Source: Nitrospira sp.
GTDB taxonomy: Bacteria > Nitrospirota > Nitrospiria > Nitrospirales > Nitrospiraceae
Assembly: GCA_024998625.1 (NCBI GenBank)
Contig: JACOEL010000004.1
Location: 225,829 to 289,828 of the forward strand
Reading direction: 5' to 3'
Length of the DNA: 64,000 bases
The position numbers were made by a program, and so were the translations under genes. Positions 1-8,560 of the stretch are shown here, piece after piece. Below the pieces are notes generated by a model that saw only the letters and a program-made list of their open reading frames with translations, ran no database searches and had not been told where the DNA came from. How positions within the stretch are numbered: the stretch's first letter is position 1; each line of letters opens with the position of its first letter.

Positions 1-1
1 C

Positions 2-1657
2 CTCGTCTATTGGGGGCTCGGGTTGACCGCGTACCCTCGTTCGATTCTGATCATCGACAGCGTATTGTTAATCGGGCTTGTCACCGGGATCCGGTTGCCG
101 TCTCGATTACTGGGGGAAAAACTCGTTTATCGCCATAAGAAGAACGTACTCATTGTCGGCGCGGGGCACTCCGGCGAGCGGATTGTGCGGGAAATGAAAA
201 CGAACAGTTCCTCTCGGTATCAACCGGTGGGCCTCATCGACGATAATGTGTCCCTCCTCAACAAGCGGATTCATGGAGTCAAAGTGCTTGGAACCCGCAG
301 GGACCTGCCTCGACTGCTCGCCGAGAAGCAAGTCGTGGAGGTTGTTCTGGCCTTGTCGAACGCCAAGCCGGCGCTTCTGAGAGAAATCATCTCGGCTCTT
401 GAGCCGTTCAAAGTCTCGATCAAGACCCTGCCGAATTTGTCCGATCTTCTCGCTGATCGAAGCGCAGAGAGCCAGATGCGAAGCGTGTCTATGAGCGATC
501 TGCTGCCACGGGCTGCTGTGAACTCACAGGCCGATGCGATGAGGCACATGATTCAGGGAAAGCGCGTGTTGATTACGGGAGCCGGCGGCTCCATTGGATC
601 GGAATTGTCGCGACAAGTCGCCGCCCTGAGCCCGGAAGCGCTTATCCTCTATGAGCGCCATGAAAACAGTCTCTACTTGATTGCCAAGGAGTTGGATGAT
701 CAGGGGTTTGGTTCTTTTGTCCATCCGGTCCTCGGCGATGTGACGGATGTCTCTCGACTCTCTTCCACGGTTACCAAATACCGGCCGACCATTTTCTTCC
801 ATGCCGCCGCACACAAGCATGTCCCGCTCGTTGAACTGAATCCGGCGGAAGCCCTCAAGAATAACTGTATGGGGACACGAATGGCTGCGGAGGTGGCCGC
901 CCGGTTCGGTGTGGAGCGATTCGTCCTTATTTCCACGGACAAAGCTGTGAACCCATCGAGTGTCATGGGCGCCACCAAGCGCGTGGCGGAACTCATCGTC
1001 CAAGGGATCGCCCGGCAGAGCAAGACGCGTTTCATCACCGTCAGGTTTGGGAACGTCCTCGGGAGTAACGGGAGCGTCCTCTTGCGATTCCAGGAACAAA
1101 TTCGGACGGGCGGTCCTGTCACGGTCACCGATCCAGGAGTGCGGCGGTACTTCATGCTCATTCCCGAAGCCGTGCACCTGGTATTACAGGCCGCCTCAGT
1201 AGGGGAGCAAGGTGCGACGTATATTTTGAACATGGGAGAACAGATCAGCGTCTTAGACCTTGCAAGGAACTTGATCCGGCTGTCTGGATTCGTGCCTGGC
1301 CAGGAAATTCCGATCCAATTCATTGGGTTACGCCCGGGGGAAAAGCTCTCTGAAGAACTTGTCGGAGACGGGGAAGCCACCGAGCCGTCCCCGATCGAGA
1401 ACATCCTCAGAATTCGCCGCATGGCTCCGATTGATTTCGACAATCTGCAGAATAAGGTGACGGCTTTGGAAGCAGCCGCCCGCCTGAACCACACCACGTG
1501 GGCCATCGATCGGTTACGGGAACTGGTTCCAGAGTTCCACTCTCCCGGGGAACTGGAGAGAGTGCCTATTTCGGCTATGCCCGCGGTGATGGAGGATCTC
1601 GGTGTTGCCCGGAAGACGGACTCACTGGTGGAGTCCGGTGCAACTCCTTCAGTATAA
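2..1657 (+). CDS. Nucleoside-diphosphate sugar 4,6-dehydratase/epimerase, WbpM/CapD/FlaA1 family (5' partial)
   Basis: Membrane-anchored UDP-sugar dehydratase that makes deoxy-amino sugars for surface polysaccharide. The reading frame is open to the left edge of the window, so the start and most N-terminal membrane helices lie outside; codons before position 23 continue in frame with hydrophobic residues. A first Rossmann-like domain shows VLIVGAGHSGERI near its start. The catalytic domain carries the NAD-binding GAGGSIGSELSRQ and the STDKAVNPSSVMGATKR block typical of the long WbpM-type enzymes, followed by RPGEKLSEEL. A Wzc-like gene follows 105 bp downstream, so the pair is read as the end of an exopolysaccharide locus. 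The family is clear; the exact sugar product cannot be told. Confidence 0.9.
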   Translation, partial: LVYWGLGLTAYPRSILIIDSVLLIGLVTGIRLPSRLLGEKLVYRHKKNVLIVGAGHSGERIVREMKTNSSSRYQPVGLIDDNVSLLNKRIHGVKVLGTRRDLPRLLAEKQVVEVVLALSNAKPALLREIISALEPFKVSIKTLPNLSDLLADRSAESQMRSVSMSDLLPRAAVNSQADAMRHMIQGKRVLITGAGGSIGSELSRQVAALSPEALILYERHENSLYLIAKELDDQGFGSFVHPVLGDVTDVSRLSSTVTKYRPTIFFHAAAHKHVPLVELNPAEALKNNCMGTRMAAEVAARFGVERFVLISTDKAVNPSSVMGATKRVAELIVQGIARQSKTRFITVRFGNVLGSNGSVLLRFQEQIRTGGPVTVTDPGVRRYFMLIPEAVHLVLQAASVGEQGATYILNMGEQISVLDLARNLIRLSGFVPGQEIPIQFIGLRPGEKLSEELVGDGEATEPSPIENILRIRRMAPIDFDNLQNKVTALEAAARLNHTTWAIDRLRELVPEFHSPGELERVPISAMPAVMEDLGVARKTDSLVESGATPSV

Positions 1658-1762
1658 TCGTTCGGTGAACGCTTGTTGATATGCGCCCGATGCTTTGATC
1701 CTGGTAGGCATGGCGAGTGACAAATTGGACAAGGCAACTGGATCAAGCCGTTGGAGTTTGAG

Positions 1763-4069
1763 ATGACCACATTCGATGCCGAAAGACAGATCGAGCAGCC
1801 CCATTCGGGCCTTCCCCGCGATTTTTTGAGTGTCGCGAGACATCAGAAATGGGTCATCGTCGCGTGCATCCTCTTATCCGTCGTCGCCGCTGCGACATAT
1901 TGTCTCATCGCCACGAAGCTATACCGCTCAGAGACCATGATTCTCGTCGAGGATCAGAAGATCCCCGAAAATTACGTGAAGGGAGTAGACGAGGGAAATC
2001 TCGAACAGCGCATCTTCGTGATTCAAAAGCAGGTACGCAGCCGGGCGGTACTGACCGACATTGTGAACGAATTCCACTTGTATCCGGACCTTATGGAGAA
2101 GGAAGGGCCCGAGGCGGCCGTCTCGGCGCTGGCCAACGGGATTATGGTGGAAATGGTCGGCAAGGGCCCACGCGGCAATTTTGTGGGTCGTAGCAGTCTT
2201 GACGCCTTTACGGTCTCTTTTATCCATGAGAGTCCTCGGACTGCCATGGAAGTGACCGCACGTGTGGCGACGAGGTTTATCGAGCAAAATTTGAAAACTC
2301 GCGAACAGACCGCCGAGGGCACGACGGAGTTTTTTGATGAGGAGGTTCTCAGAGCGAAGGCGGAACTTGAACGGAAGGAGAACGAGATCAGTCAGTTCAA
2401 GTCGCTGCACGTGGGAAAGCTCCCTCAACAGATCGAGTCGAACCTGCGTGCCCTCGACCGGCTGCAAGGCGACCTGAAGGCCAGCACTGAAAGCTCACAG
2501 CGACTGTCGGACCGGCTGGCGCTGGTCGAGAATGCGATTCGAGATTATCAACGCTCCGGCACCCCAAACCTCTCTCTCGTCCCCGGATCCGTAGAGCCGG
2601 ATCCGCTCTTTCGTCGATTGAAGGAATTGCGGGAGAAGCTCGTCAAGTTACAGGCTGAATTCTGGGATACCTACCCGGACGTCGTTTTGACAAGAGATGA
2701 GATGCAAGACGTTCAGCGAAAACTCACGGAAGTATACGGTCCTGATATCCTTAAACCCGGTGAAAAACCGATCGATCCGTACCTGCAGGATTTGAGGAGG
2801 CAGCAGACAGAAGCCAAAAGCGAATGGGAGTTGCAGAACAGACGGCAACTGGGGCTGCAGACTGAGAAGCGGGAGCTTGAGCGACGGATCGAGAAGGCGC
2901 CGCAAATCGAACAGGACTTGTTGATCCTGGAGCGTGACTACGACAACATGAAGACCAACTACCGGTCGCTTCTGGAGAAGCGCCTCAATGCCAGGGTGGC
3001 GGAAAACCTTGAGAAGCGGCAGAAAGGCGCTCAATTTCGCATTCTTGACCCGGCGAGTTTTCCGAGAGTGCCTGAGTCTCCCAATGAACGCCGGATTATG
3101 GTTTTTGGGCTCCTCTTTGGATGTGCGCTTGGGGCAGGACTCGCCTTGATCCGGGAGCTCTCGACCCCTCAATTCCGTCGTCCTGAGGATATTGAGCATA
3201 TATTGGGACCGCAGCTACTTGCGGTAATTCCGGACTTCGCCATTGAATATAACCGCTTGAGGTGGCAGCGGTACTTTCCGACCGCTCGTTCAGCGGCTAT
3301 TGTGCCTGCAGAACAGGGTGCCGTTGTGGGAGACCTCGCGCTGATTCCCTCGGCTCACCTGAATCCGCGAAGCCCCCAGCCATGGAATGACGATTTTATT
3401 GTGAAATGGATGCCGCACTCTCTTGTGGCAGAGCAATATCGTGTCGCCGCGACGCGGCTCGCGTTGCAGAAGAGTAACGGAGATTCGACCATTGTAGCTG
3501 TCACCAGCGCCGTCAAAGGAGAGGGAAAAACAACGACAGTGATCAATCTCGGCTATACGCTTGCGCGGGATTTAGGTCTGCGCACGCTCTTGCTGGATTG
3601 CGATTTCGCCGTTCCGATGCCGGACCGCTACGTTGATACCGTTGCCAAGTGGGGGTTGGCTGATTGTCTTACAAGGGACATTCCTCTCGAGAGTTGTTTT
3701 TCGGAGTTTGCTGATGTCCCTTGTTGGGTGATGCCGGTCGGGAATTCTGAGGTGTCTATAAACGAATTGTTGAAAACGGAACGCCTGCCGAGCATCCTTG
3801 CCCAATTGCGTGAACGGTTCGATATCATTCTTGTCAACACACCACCTATTTTCCCTTTGGCGACCATGAATGTCCTTACTAATTACATCGATCATCTGGT
3901 GCTCGTTGTGCGCGCCAATTCAACTCCTCATCAGGTCGTCAGGCGCGCGCTGAAATCCCTCGGCACGCATGTGCCGTTTCAGGTGTTGCTCAACCGGGTA
4001 GGGAGCGATGCCTTGCCTTCCTATGTCTATGGTCACTCCTACACGCGAGCGAAAGTCCAGTCGACGTAA
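1763..4069 (+). CDS. Wzc-like polysaccharide co-polymerase with C-terminal BY-kinase domain
   Basis: Inner-membrane protein controlling chain length and export of exopolysaccharide. A first TM segment lies at about residues 30-50 (VACILLSVVAAATYCLIA), then a long periplasmic coiled-coil part, then a second TM segment just before LIRELSTPQFRRPEDIE. The cytoplasmic P-loop ATPase domain has Walker A SAVKGEGKTT (about 582-591), Walker A' LLLDCDF and Walker B FDIILVNTPP. The C-terminus has two tyrosines (YVYGHSYTR) but no long Tyr cluster, so autophosphorylation is uncertain. An upstream TTG at 1751 is in frame; the ATG at 1763 is preferred. Its neighbour makes nucleotide-sugar precursors. Confidence 0.9.
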   Translation: MTTFDAERQIEQPHSGLPRDFLSVARHQKWVIVACILLSVVAAATYCLIATKLYRSETMILVEDQKIPENYVKGVDEGNLEQRIFVIQKQVRSRAVLTDIVNEFHLYPDLMEKEGPEAAVSALANGIMVEMVGKGPRGNFVGRSSLDAFTVSFIHESPRTAMEVTARVATRFIEQNLKTREQTAEGTTEFFDEEVLRAKAELERKENEISQFKSLHVGKLPQQIESNLRALDRLQGDLKASTESSQRLSDRLALVENAIRDYQRSGTPNLSLVPGSVEPDPLFRRLKELREKLVKLQAEFWDTYPDVVLTRDEMQDVQRKLTEVYGPDILKPGEKPIDPYLQDLRRQQTEAKSEWELQNRRQLGLQTEKRELERRIEKAPQIEQDLLILERDYDNMKTNYRSLLEKRLNARVAENLEKRQKGAQFRILDPASFPRVPESPNERRIMVFGLLFGCALGAGLALIRELSTPQFRRPEDIEHILGPQLLAVIPDFAIEYNRLRWQRYFPTARSAAIVPAEQGAVVGDLALIPSAHLNPRSPQPWNDDFIVKWMPHSLVAEQYRVAATRLALQKSNGDSTIVAVTSAVKGEGKTTTVINLGYTLARDLGLRTLLLDCDFAVPMPDRYVDTVAKWGLADCLTRDIPLESCFSEFADVPCWVMPVGNSEVSINELLKTERLPSILAQLRERFDIILVNTPPIFPLATMNVLTNYIDHLVLVVRANSTPHQVVRRALKSLGTHVPFQVLLNRVGSDALPSYVYGHSYTRAKVQST

Positions 4070-4626
4070 CAGTGCCGCCAACACCCTGGCATCCGGACGA
4101 GAGAATGTGAGTATGGGATGCGGAGCGTCCGTTTTGGCCCAATCTGCAGAATTGTTCGCCCCCCAGAAGTCTGTTTGAGTAATCCAGCCTTGAGCATCTT
4201 GCTCCGGGTCGCCTCTTGTCTCCTGGCTCCACCTGGCGCGGAAGCAGTACGTCGCTGAAGACCTCTGTCCCTTCGCATCGGCTCCAATGGTTCTGCTCCC
4301 ATACGCCTCGCACGACCGGCTGTCGGGAAGGCCCGGTCTCCTTAGGCTCGGATCCTGCTCGTTTACGTGAGTGCTCAGGTTGTGAGAAGAATGGCTCGGC
4401 TCAAGTGCCGACTGACACTCAGATCTAATCACGATGGGCAGGGATGATTTGACGACTACGGGAACAGTTCCTGCGATCGACCTGCGCGTTCGATTCTAAG
4501 CCAGCCCCGGATTCGCTGAGACGTCTGCACAGACTTGGCCTCTATGACCGGCATGGCGAACCAGATATCGCATCGAGTACATATTGGTCTATGAATGTGG
4601 CCGTATTGTGGCAAGGAGGATGTACC
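4070..4626 (+). other. Non-coding stretch, nothing recognised
   Basis: About 560 bp between the Wzc-like gene and a small PRC-like gene. Open frames occur on both strands but none has a recognisable domain or a convincing ribosome binding site. No tRNA, riboswitch core or strong terminator was seen. The stretch may hold the end of the exopolysaccharide transcript and the promoter of the next gene. Confidence 0.5.
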
Positions 4627-4896
4627 ATGAGCACCGAAAGCTTGATCGTTAGGACGTTGGAAGGCGAGGAGTGGGGCTTTATCAAACGGTTGATCATGGA
4701 TTCGGTCACCAGGCAAATCAGACATGCGGACGTTGTCCTCGCGGACACAGGAAAAATCGTCAGAGTACCTTGGGAAAGTTTTGAATTCCAAAACGAGGAC
4801 ATCAGGCTTAGTGCCGATTTTGGTGAGTCGCGCCCAAGCTCACTGGAATCTGAAGTGGAAATGGCCCACACGATGGCGATGGACTTATGGCCGTGA
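4627..4896 (+). CDS. Small PRC-barrel-like protein, 89 aa
   Basis: Short soluble protein of unknown role. The start at 4627 is set by a strong ribosome binding site, AAGGAGG, ending about 6 bases upstream; the longer frame from 4591 has no such signal. The middle of the protein (GEEWGFIKRLIMDS, then VVLADTGKIVRVPW) follows the PRC-barrel pattern: a glycine-rich first strand, a hydrophobic strand ending in VPW and a final short strand. PRC-barrel proteins are RNA-processing or photosystem adaptor modules and many stand-alone ones are uncharacterised. Family assignment is by pattern only. Confidence 0.6.
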   Translation: MSTESLIVRTLEGEEWGFIKRLIMDSVTRQIRHADVVLADTGKIVRVPWESFEFQNEDIRLSADFGESRPSSLESEVEMAHTMAMDLWP

Positions 4897-4996
4897 GTTC
4901 GCCGCTCCTTCTCAGATCGGCGCGAGATCTGAGAACTCAGCCGATTCGCCCTCCTCTGGCACATGTGGAATCTCTTCTCTTGACGTAAAGATACCC

Positions 4997-5010
4997 ATTC
5001 ACATGTGAAT
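4997..5010. promoter_or_regulatory. Perfect 14-bp palindrome, possible operator
   Basis: ATTCACATGTGAAT is a perfect dyad in the gap before the HTH gene at 5180. A related half, CACATGTGG, lies about 40 bp upstream. It could bind a dimeric regulator, but no partner is identified and chance cannot be excluded. Confidence 0.3.
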
Positions 5011-5179
5011 ATTGTGTTGCTGCAGAGGGATGCGTCCCGTTGACTCATGTGTGGCAGTGCGCATGGAGCTGATCGACGCAGCATTGATGCACGAACCCTT
5101 CAATCACCCTTCGGCTCTGGTACACCATAATCCACGGTGCGCGCGTTCCGATAGAGTGACATGGAATAGAGGAGCAGCC

Positions 5180-5458
5180 ATGCCGCCCTCCCGTCTTAGT
5201 GTTACCGTATTGACGAGCATTGTTAAGGATCTGAACGCCGGTGTGACTGTGAAAACTGTCTGCCGCCGGTATCATGTTTCGCCACAGACGGTCTATCGCT
5301 GGCGGAAAAAACTCAGCGCCCAAGGAACTAGTTCCCTCGAACGCCTGCACCACCTGGAGAGTGAAAATCGTAAATTGAAGCGAAAGGTCGCCGAACTGTC
5401 GCTGGACTACAATACGCTCAGGATAGCACTCATTACCCAAGCCAAAACCGAATGCTAA
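5180..5458 (+). CDS. Orphan IS3-family OrfA-type helix-turn-helix protein
   Basis: A 92-residue protein with a helix-turn-helix (VKTVCRRYHVSPQTVYRWRKK) followed by a leucine-zipper-like helix (LHHLESENRKLKRKVAEL), the layout of OrfA of IS3-family transposases. The start at 5180 is supported by GAGGAG 5 bases upstream; an upstream in-frame extension to 5012 lacks one. No OrfB (DDE catalytic part) follows in any frame and no terminal repeats were found. It is either a remnant of an insertion sequence or a domesticated DNA-binding protein. Confidence 0.7.
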   Translation: MPPSRLSVTVLTSIVKDLNAGVTVKTVCRRYHVSPQTVYRWRKKLSAQGTSSLERLHHLESENRKLKRKVAELSLDYNTLRIALITQAKTEC

Positions 5459-5858
5459 CCAGCATTATTCAGCACCTCCGTGATGAAGATGTGAAGACAG
5501 CAGGGGAGCCGATATGCCCGGATGCCGAAATCTCATAACCAGGCTTGTAGCGGCAGCGTGCTCGCAGTTGCCGTATGAGGGACCAGGTTGCTTGTCGGGT
5601 AATCCGACTGAATATCGAAAGGCGACCCGATCAGTTCAACATTTGGGCAAGAGACTGTGCGCGCGACATCGGCTGATGCAGTTTCGTTTGCGCTAGAACA
5701 CTTCATTCGTCAGTACCCGCAGAGATCCTCCTCTCCGATTCCAGCCCCAGCGCCTCTTTCCTTCGTCACCTCTTTTTCCTCTTTCGCTCCGCTCCGCCAG
5801 AAAAACATAGAGATCAAGAAGAGAGTGTGGCTTTCACAGACCAGCTTTTGCCCGTTGT
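5459..5858 (+). other. Non-coding stretch downstream of the OrfA-type gene
   Basis: About 400 bp with only short frames lacking domains (for example 5514-5696). If the OrfA-type gene came from an IS3 element, the OrfB part would belong here, but no DDE motif is readable in any frame. A pyrimidine-rich run lies at about 5727-5800. Confidence 0.4.
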
Positions 5859-6233
5859 CTATAATTTGGGCTGCTCTGTCCCCGGAATACATTCCTGCGG
5901 CATGAGTTCGCCGCCATGGAAGTGGGATACCTGTCTCCATTTCTGAAGCACGGCCTTGTCGTCGAAGGTGAGAAGATATTGTTCACACCACATTCCGGGT
6001 GCGGTCAGACGGTTCCCGGACTGTTGCTCGCGCCATTCATAGACCCACACGGTGGCTCCGCCCTCATCCTGTCGAACAGTCTTGGGAGCGCCTAGTTTCT
6101 CCCGCACCTGGGCTTGAGTGGCCCACCCCTTGGCGGAATCCAGATAGATTGCTTCCCGGTTCTGAAAATGGCTGCATGCCGTGATCAACATGGAAATGAT
6201 GACGAGGCTGAGCGACCGACTGATCTGTATCAT
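5859..6233 (-). CDS. BamE/SmpA-like lipoprotein, 124 aa
   Basis: Predicted outer-membrane or periplasmic lipoprotein. The N-terminus has a hydrophobic signal and a lipobox ending LITAC, with the lipid-bearing Cys near residue 20. The mature part has the small BamE-like pattern: a helix, then VREKLGAPKTV and a following strand VWVYEWRE, as in SmpA/OmlA-fold proteins. The gene stands alone between the OrfA-type gene and rpmB. True BamE function in the Bam complex is not shown; many BamE-fold lipoproteins are paralogues. Two more proteins of this pattern occur at 53.1-54.0 kb. Confidence 0.65.
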   Translation of the reverse strand: MIQISRSLSLVIISMLITACSHFQNREAIYLDSAKGWATQAQVREKLGAPKTVRQDEGGATVWVYEWREQQSGNRLTAPGMWCEQYLLTFDDKAVLQKWRQVSHFHGGELMPQECIPGTEQPKL

Positions 6234-6501
6234 GTTGCCCCCCGATTCGACTGGGATCTGTGTTTTTCCACCGGCGTGTCTGGCAGGGGATTGTACACGG
6301 ATAGCGGAGGCGCGTCTCCTTCGGGGAAGATTTCCTGCATCGTCCCCGGTCTCCGCGAGCCCAGGAACTTTGAGGTGGCAGACGATTCGTGGTGGTGCGT
6401 GAAGTTACACGCTATCTGAAGAAGGCGAGCGGGGAGAAGGCGCAACTTGGGCGTGAGATCAGATCACGAGCTGATTAAATTAGGGGAGAAATGCGGAGCA
6501 A

Positions 6502-6693
6502 TCAGACGGCTTTTTTGACCAGGCCGGACCGCAGGCAACGCGTGCACACCCGAATGCGCAAGGCCGACCCGTTCACGAGCGCCTTCACGCGCTGCAGGTT
6601 GGGATTGAAGACGCGCTTCGTCTTGTTATTTGCGTGGCTGACGTTATTACCGGTTTGATGCTTTTTCCCACAGAGATCACAGGCAAATGCCAC
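6502..6693 (-). CDS. rpmB: 50S ribosomal protein L28
   Basis: Large-subunit ribosomal protein of 63 residues, the normal size for short bacterial L28. It begins [11 protein letters not shown] and contains a second Cys pair, CTRC, in [12 protein letters not shown], so it is the zinc-ribbon (C+) form. A GGAG lies about 12 bases before the ATG. It is transcribed alone, divergently from the SemiSWEET gene. Confidence 0.95.
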   Translation of the reverse strand: MAFACDLCGKKHQTGNNVSHANNKTKRVFNPNLQRVKALVNGSALRIRVCTRCLRSGLVKKAV

Positions 6694-6851
6694 GGCCCTA
6701 CTCCTTTGTTGCGGCGTCTTTCAACGACTAGTCCTTGGATGGGAGGGGATGCTACCATAGCATCACAGGTCATGACAAGCTGCTGAGGTGAATTCTCCCT
6801 ACCTGGATGCCCTCTTTCGTTCGTGCCGCTCACTCCACTGAGGTTGCAGAT

Positions 6852-7109
6852 ATGGATCAGGTCACGCTCATCGGATTGCTGGCAGGGACCCTCACCACTA
6901 TTGCGTTCATTCCTCAGCTTCAGCAGACCTGGCGAACCCGTTCCGCCCAGGATGTGTCGCTGGGAATGTTGCTCACCTTTGTGACCGGGGTGTTTCTCTG
7001 GTTGATCTATGGGCTCATGCTCGGCGCCTTGCCGATTATTCTGGCGAATCTCGTGACCCTGGTGTTGACCCTGGCGATTCTCATCCTGAAGCTCCGGTAT
7101 CGCTCATAA
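6852..7109 (+). CDS. SemiSWEET-type PQ-loop sugar transporter, 85 aa
   Basis: Three-helix integral membrane protein that dimerises to move small sugars down their gradient. It shows the PQ motif in the first helix (FIPQLQQTWRTRSAQDVSLGM) and two further hydrophobic helices ending LAILILKLRYRS. An in-frame extension to 6807 adds a polar leader and is not needed. The length of 85 residues is typical. Substrate unknown. Confidence 0.85.
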   Translation: MDQVTLIGLLAGTLTTIAFIPQLQQTWRTRSAQDVSLGMLLTFVTGVFLWLIYGLMLGALPIILANLVTLVLTLAILILKLRYRS

Positions 7110-7174
7110 CGCGTCACCGGATGTGCACCTGCGTCGGAGAATAGTTCGCCAAATCCGGTCGGGCAAGTTTGAAC

Positions 7175-7204
7175 TTGACAAGATCGGCCATGCGCTCCTA
7201 AAGT
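7175..7204 (+). promoter_or_regulatory. Putative sigma70-like promoter for the btuFCD leader
   Basis: A perfect -35 hexamer TTGACA (7175-7180) is followed after 18 bp by TAAAGT (7199-7204), a 4/6 match to the -10 consensus. It lies about 20 bp upstream of the riboswitch P1 stem, where a leader promoter would be expected. Confidence 0.5.
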
Positions 7205-7222
7205 TTGTCTCTTTTCAAGACA

Positions 7223-7441
7223 CCTCGGGTCAAGGGAAGAGGGTGAGAAACCCTCGCGGTCCCGCCGCTGTAAATGGGGACGAAACCCGCCGATGCCACT
7301 CGCGTGGCCGTGAAGCGTTGTTCGTGAAGCGTGATGCGTCTGGTTCCTGACGCAAGATACGATTCACGAGGGACGAAACACGAGCCTGCTGGGAAGGCGC
7401 GGGGAGTAGGATGAACCATGAGCCAGAAGACCTGCCTGAGG
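7223..7441 (+). promoter_or_regulatory. Cobalamin (AdoCbl) riboswitch aptamer upstream of btuFCD
   Basis: The conserved core is present: GGGAA, GGTGAGAA, CCGCCGCTGTAA (the B12-box variant of CCGCCACTGTNA), GCCACT, and the closing AGCCAGAAGACC. P1 can be drawn between CCTC/GGGTC at 7223-7231 and GACC/GAGG at 7429-7441. A variable peripheral region of about 80 bp contains a hairpin repeat (separate entry). The first ATG of the long downstream frame (7418) lies inside the closing stem and is therefore not the start of btuF. Expected effect: AdoCbl binding shuts off uptake genes. Confidence 0.92.
7309..7369 (+). repeat. CGTGAA-type hairpin repeat inside the riboswitch variable loop
   Basis: CGTGAAGCG occurs twice (7309 and 7323). 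The arm at 7322-7340 is an imperfect inverted copy of 7349-7369 around the loop TGGTTCCT. The wording (CGTGAA, ACGATTCACGA) resembles the arms of the intergenic inverted repeat at 48943-49049. It sits where cobalamin riboswitches tolerate length variation. Confidence 0.55.
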
Positions 7442-7497
7442 GAGACCCTTTATTCCCTCGTGGGCTGGGGAATAGGCGAGGATGATATTGCGGGTGC

Positions 7498-7537
7498 AAT
7501 CCTCAGGGTTCCACGTTGGCCCTGGGGATTTTTTTAT
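7498..7537 (+). terminator. Intrinsic terminator in the btuFCD leader (riboswitch expression platform)
   Basis: An 11-bp stem pairs AATCCTCAGGG (7498-7508) with CCCTGGGGATT (7520-7530), one G-U pair, followed by a T-run. The 5' arm CCTCAGG (7501-7507) is also exactly complementary to CCTGAGG (7435-7441), which includes the 3' side of aptamer P1. Ligand-stabilised P1 would free the terminator; without ligand CCTGAGG can act as an antiterminator strand. Inferred from base pairing only. Confidence 0.75.
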
Positions 7538-8560
7538 TTGCGCGCCGCTCGAATCATCCCCAGTCGCCGGTTTGCAGCCGCATGCATCGGCGTTGTCGCA
7601 TCTATGCTGCTGGTATGCCTTGTCTTCGCATTCGGAGAGACTCAGGAAGATCACACGGTGATGAAACGTCGTCAGCAGGGCATCCTTACGGGCATGCCGT
7701 TCATGGCCAACATTACCCCGCGCACGTTTATCGACGATGCGGGCAGAAAACTTTATGTGGCCAAGGCGCCCGCGCGAGTCGTGTCATTGGCGCCGAGTAT
7801 CACGGAGATGTTGTTTGCGTTGGGGCTGGATGAACAGATCGTCGGGGTGACCGAGTTTTGTGATTTTCCGGCAGCGGCCAAGGCCAAATCCAAGGTGGGG
7901 TACGCCAACCCCAATCTCGAATCCCTCGTGGCCCTGCGGCCGGAACTGATCGTTGCGCCGAGGGAATTTCATCGCGCAAATGTGTTGGCCAAGCTGGAGG
8001 AATTGAAGATTCCGGTGCTCCTGCTAGAAGCCACCTCGGTCGAGAACATTTTTTCGCACATTCACACGCTGGGACGCATTTTCGATCGCTCGACGGAAGC
8101 CCATGCCATGACCGCGGCCATGCGGAGCCGGATGGCCGAAATCAGCAGTCGAACTGAACACCTGCCGCGCATCCGGGTGTTGTACGTGATCAACAGCCAG
8201 CCTCTGATCACGGTCGGCCCCGGCAGTTACATCCATCAAATGATCGGCCTCGCCGGGGGAACCAATATCGCCTCCGGAGCTGAAACCGCCTATCCGCGCC
8301 TGACCATGGAAACGGTGTTGAGAGAAGATCCCGAAGTGCTGATCTTCCCGATGGGGTCGGTTGAAACGGTGCCCCGACGCGAACAGCAGGAATGGCTGCG
8401 CTGGACGACCCTGGCCGCCGTGCAGCAGAACCGATTGCGCGAAGTGTCGGCTGACGCCTTGAATCGGCCCGGCCCGCGCGTCATGGATGGGCTCGAAGAA
8501 CTCGTGAGAGTCATTCACCCCGAGGCCCGTTCTCCCCAAGCGGTGCCTGTCCAACCATGA
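7538..8560 (+). CDS. btuF: Periplasmic cobalamin-binding protein of a BtuFCD ABC importer
   Basis: Type III substrate-binding protein that delivers cobalamin or cobinamide to BtuC. The mature region starts near ARVVSLAPSITEMLFALG and runs through ELIVAPREF, GPGSYIHQMIGLAGG and a C-terminal VMDGLEEL, the usual BtuF layout. The frame is open back to 7418, but that part overlaps the riboswitch and its terminator. The TTG at 7538, just after the T-run, gives a good signal peptide (RAARIIPSRRF followed by a hydrophobic stretch), with GGGGA 9 bases upstream. An ATG at 7604 is the alternative start, but it would leave a very short signal. It overlaps btuC by 4 bp (ATGA). Confidence 0.88.
   Translation: MRAARIIPSRRFAAACIGVVASMLLVCLVFAFGETQEDHTVMKRRQQGILTGMPFMANITPRTFIDDAGRKLYVAKAPARVVSLAPSITEMLFALGLDEQIVGVTEFCDFPAAAKAKSKVGYANPNLESLVALRPELIVAPREFHRANVLAKLEELKIPVLLLEATSVENIFSHIHTLGRIFDRSTEAHAMTAAMRSRMAEISSRTEHLPRIRVLYVINSQPLITVGPGSYIHQMIGLAGGTNIASGAETAYPRLTMETVLREDPEVLIFPMGSVETVPRREQQEWLRWTTLAAVQQNRLREVSADALNRPGPRVMDGLEELVRVIHPEARSPQAVPVQP

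Noticed and set aside
700..1770. Minus-strand frame of 356 codons opposite the sugar dehydratase
   Set aside because: Low-complexity Ser/Arg-rich translation without domains, fully antisense to a well-supported gene; a codon-bias shadow.
3920..4432. 170-codon minus-strand frame in the gap after the Wzc-like gene
   Set aside because: Overlaps the end of that gene in antisense, no ribosome binding site and no domain.
5514..5696. Possible 60-aa gene or group II intron remnant
   Set aside because: No domain V-like hairpin or maturase motif could be drawn and the frame lacks a ribosome binding site.
7438..7459. Hairpin GAGGGA...TTCCCTC as a separate terminator
   Set aside because: No T-run follows; it is more likely an alternative fold within the riboswitch expression platform.
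7418..7537. N-terminal extension of btuF starting at ATG 7418
   Set aside because: Overlaps the riboswitch closing stem and the leader terminator and adds no conserved residues.
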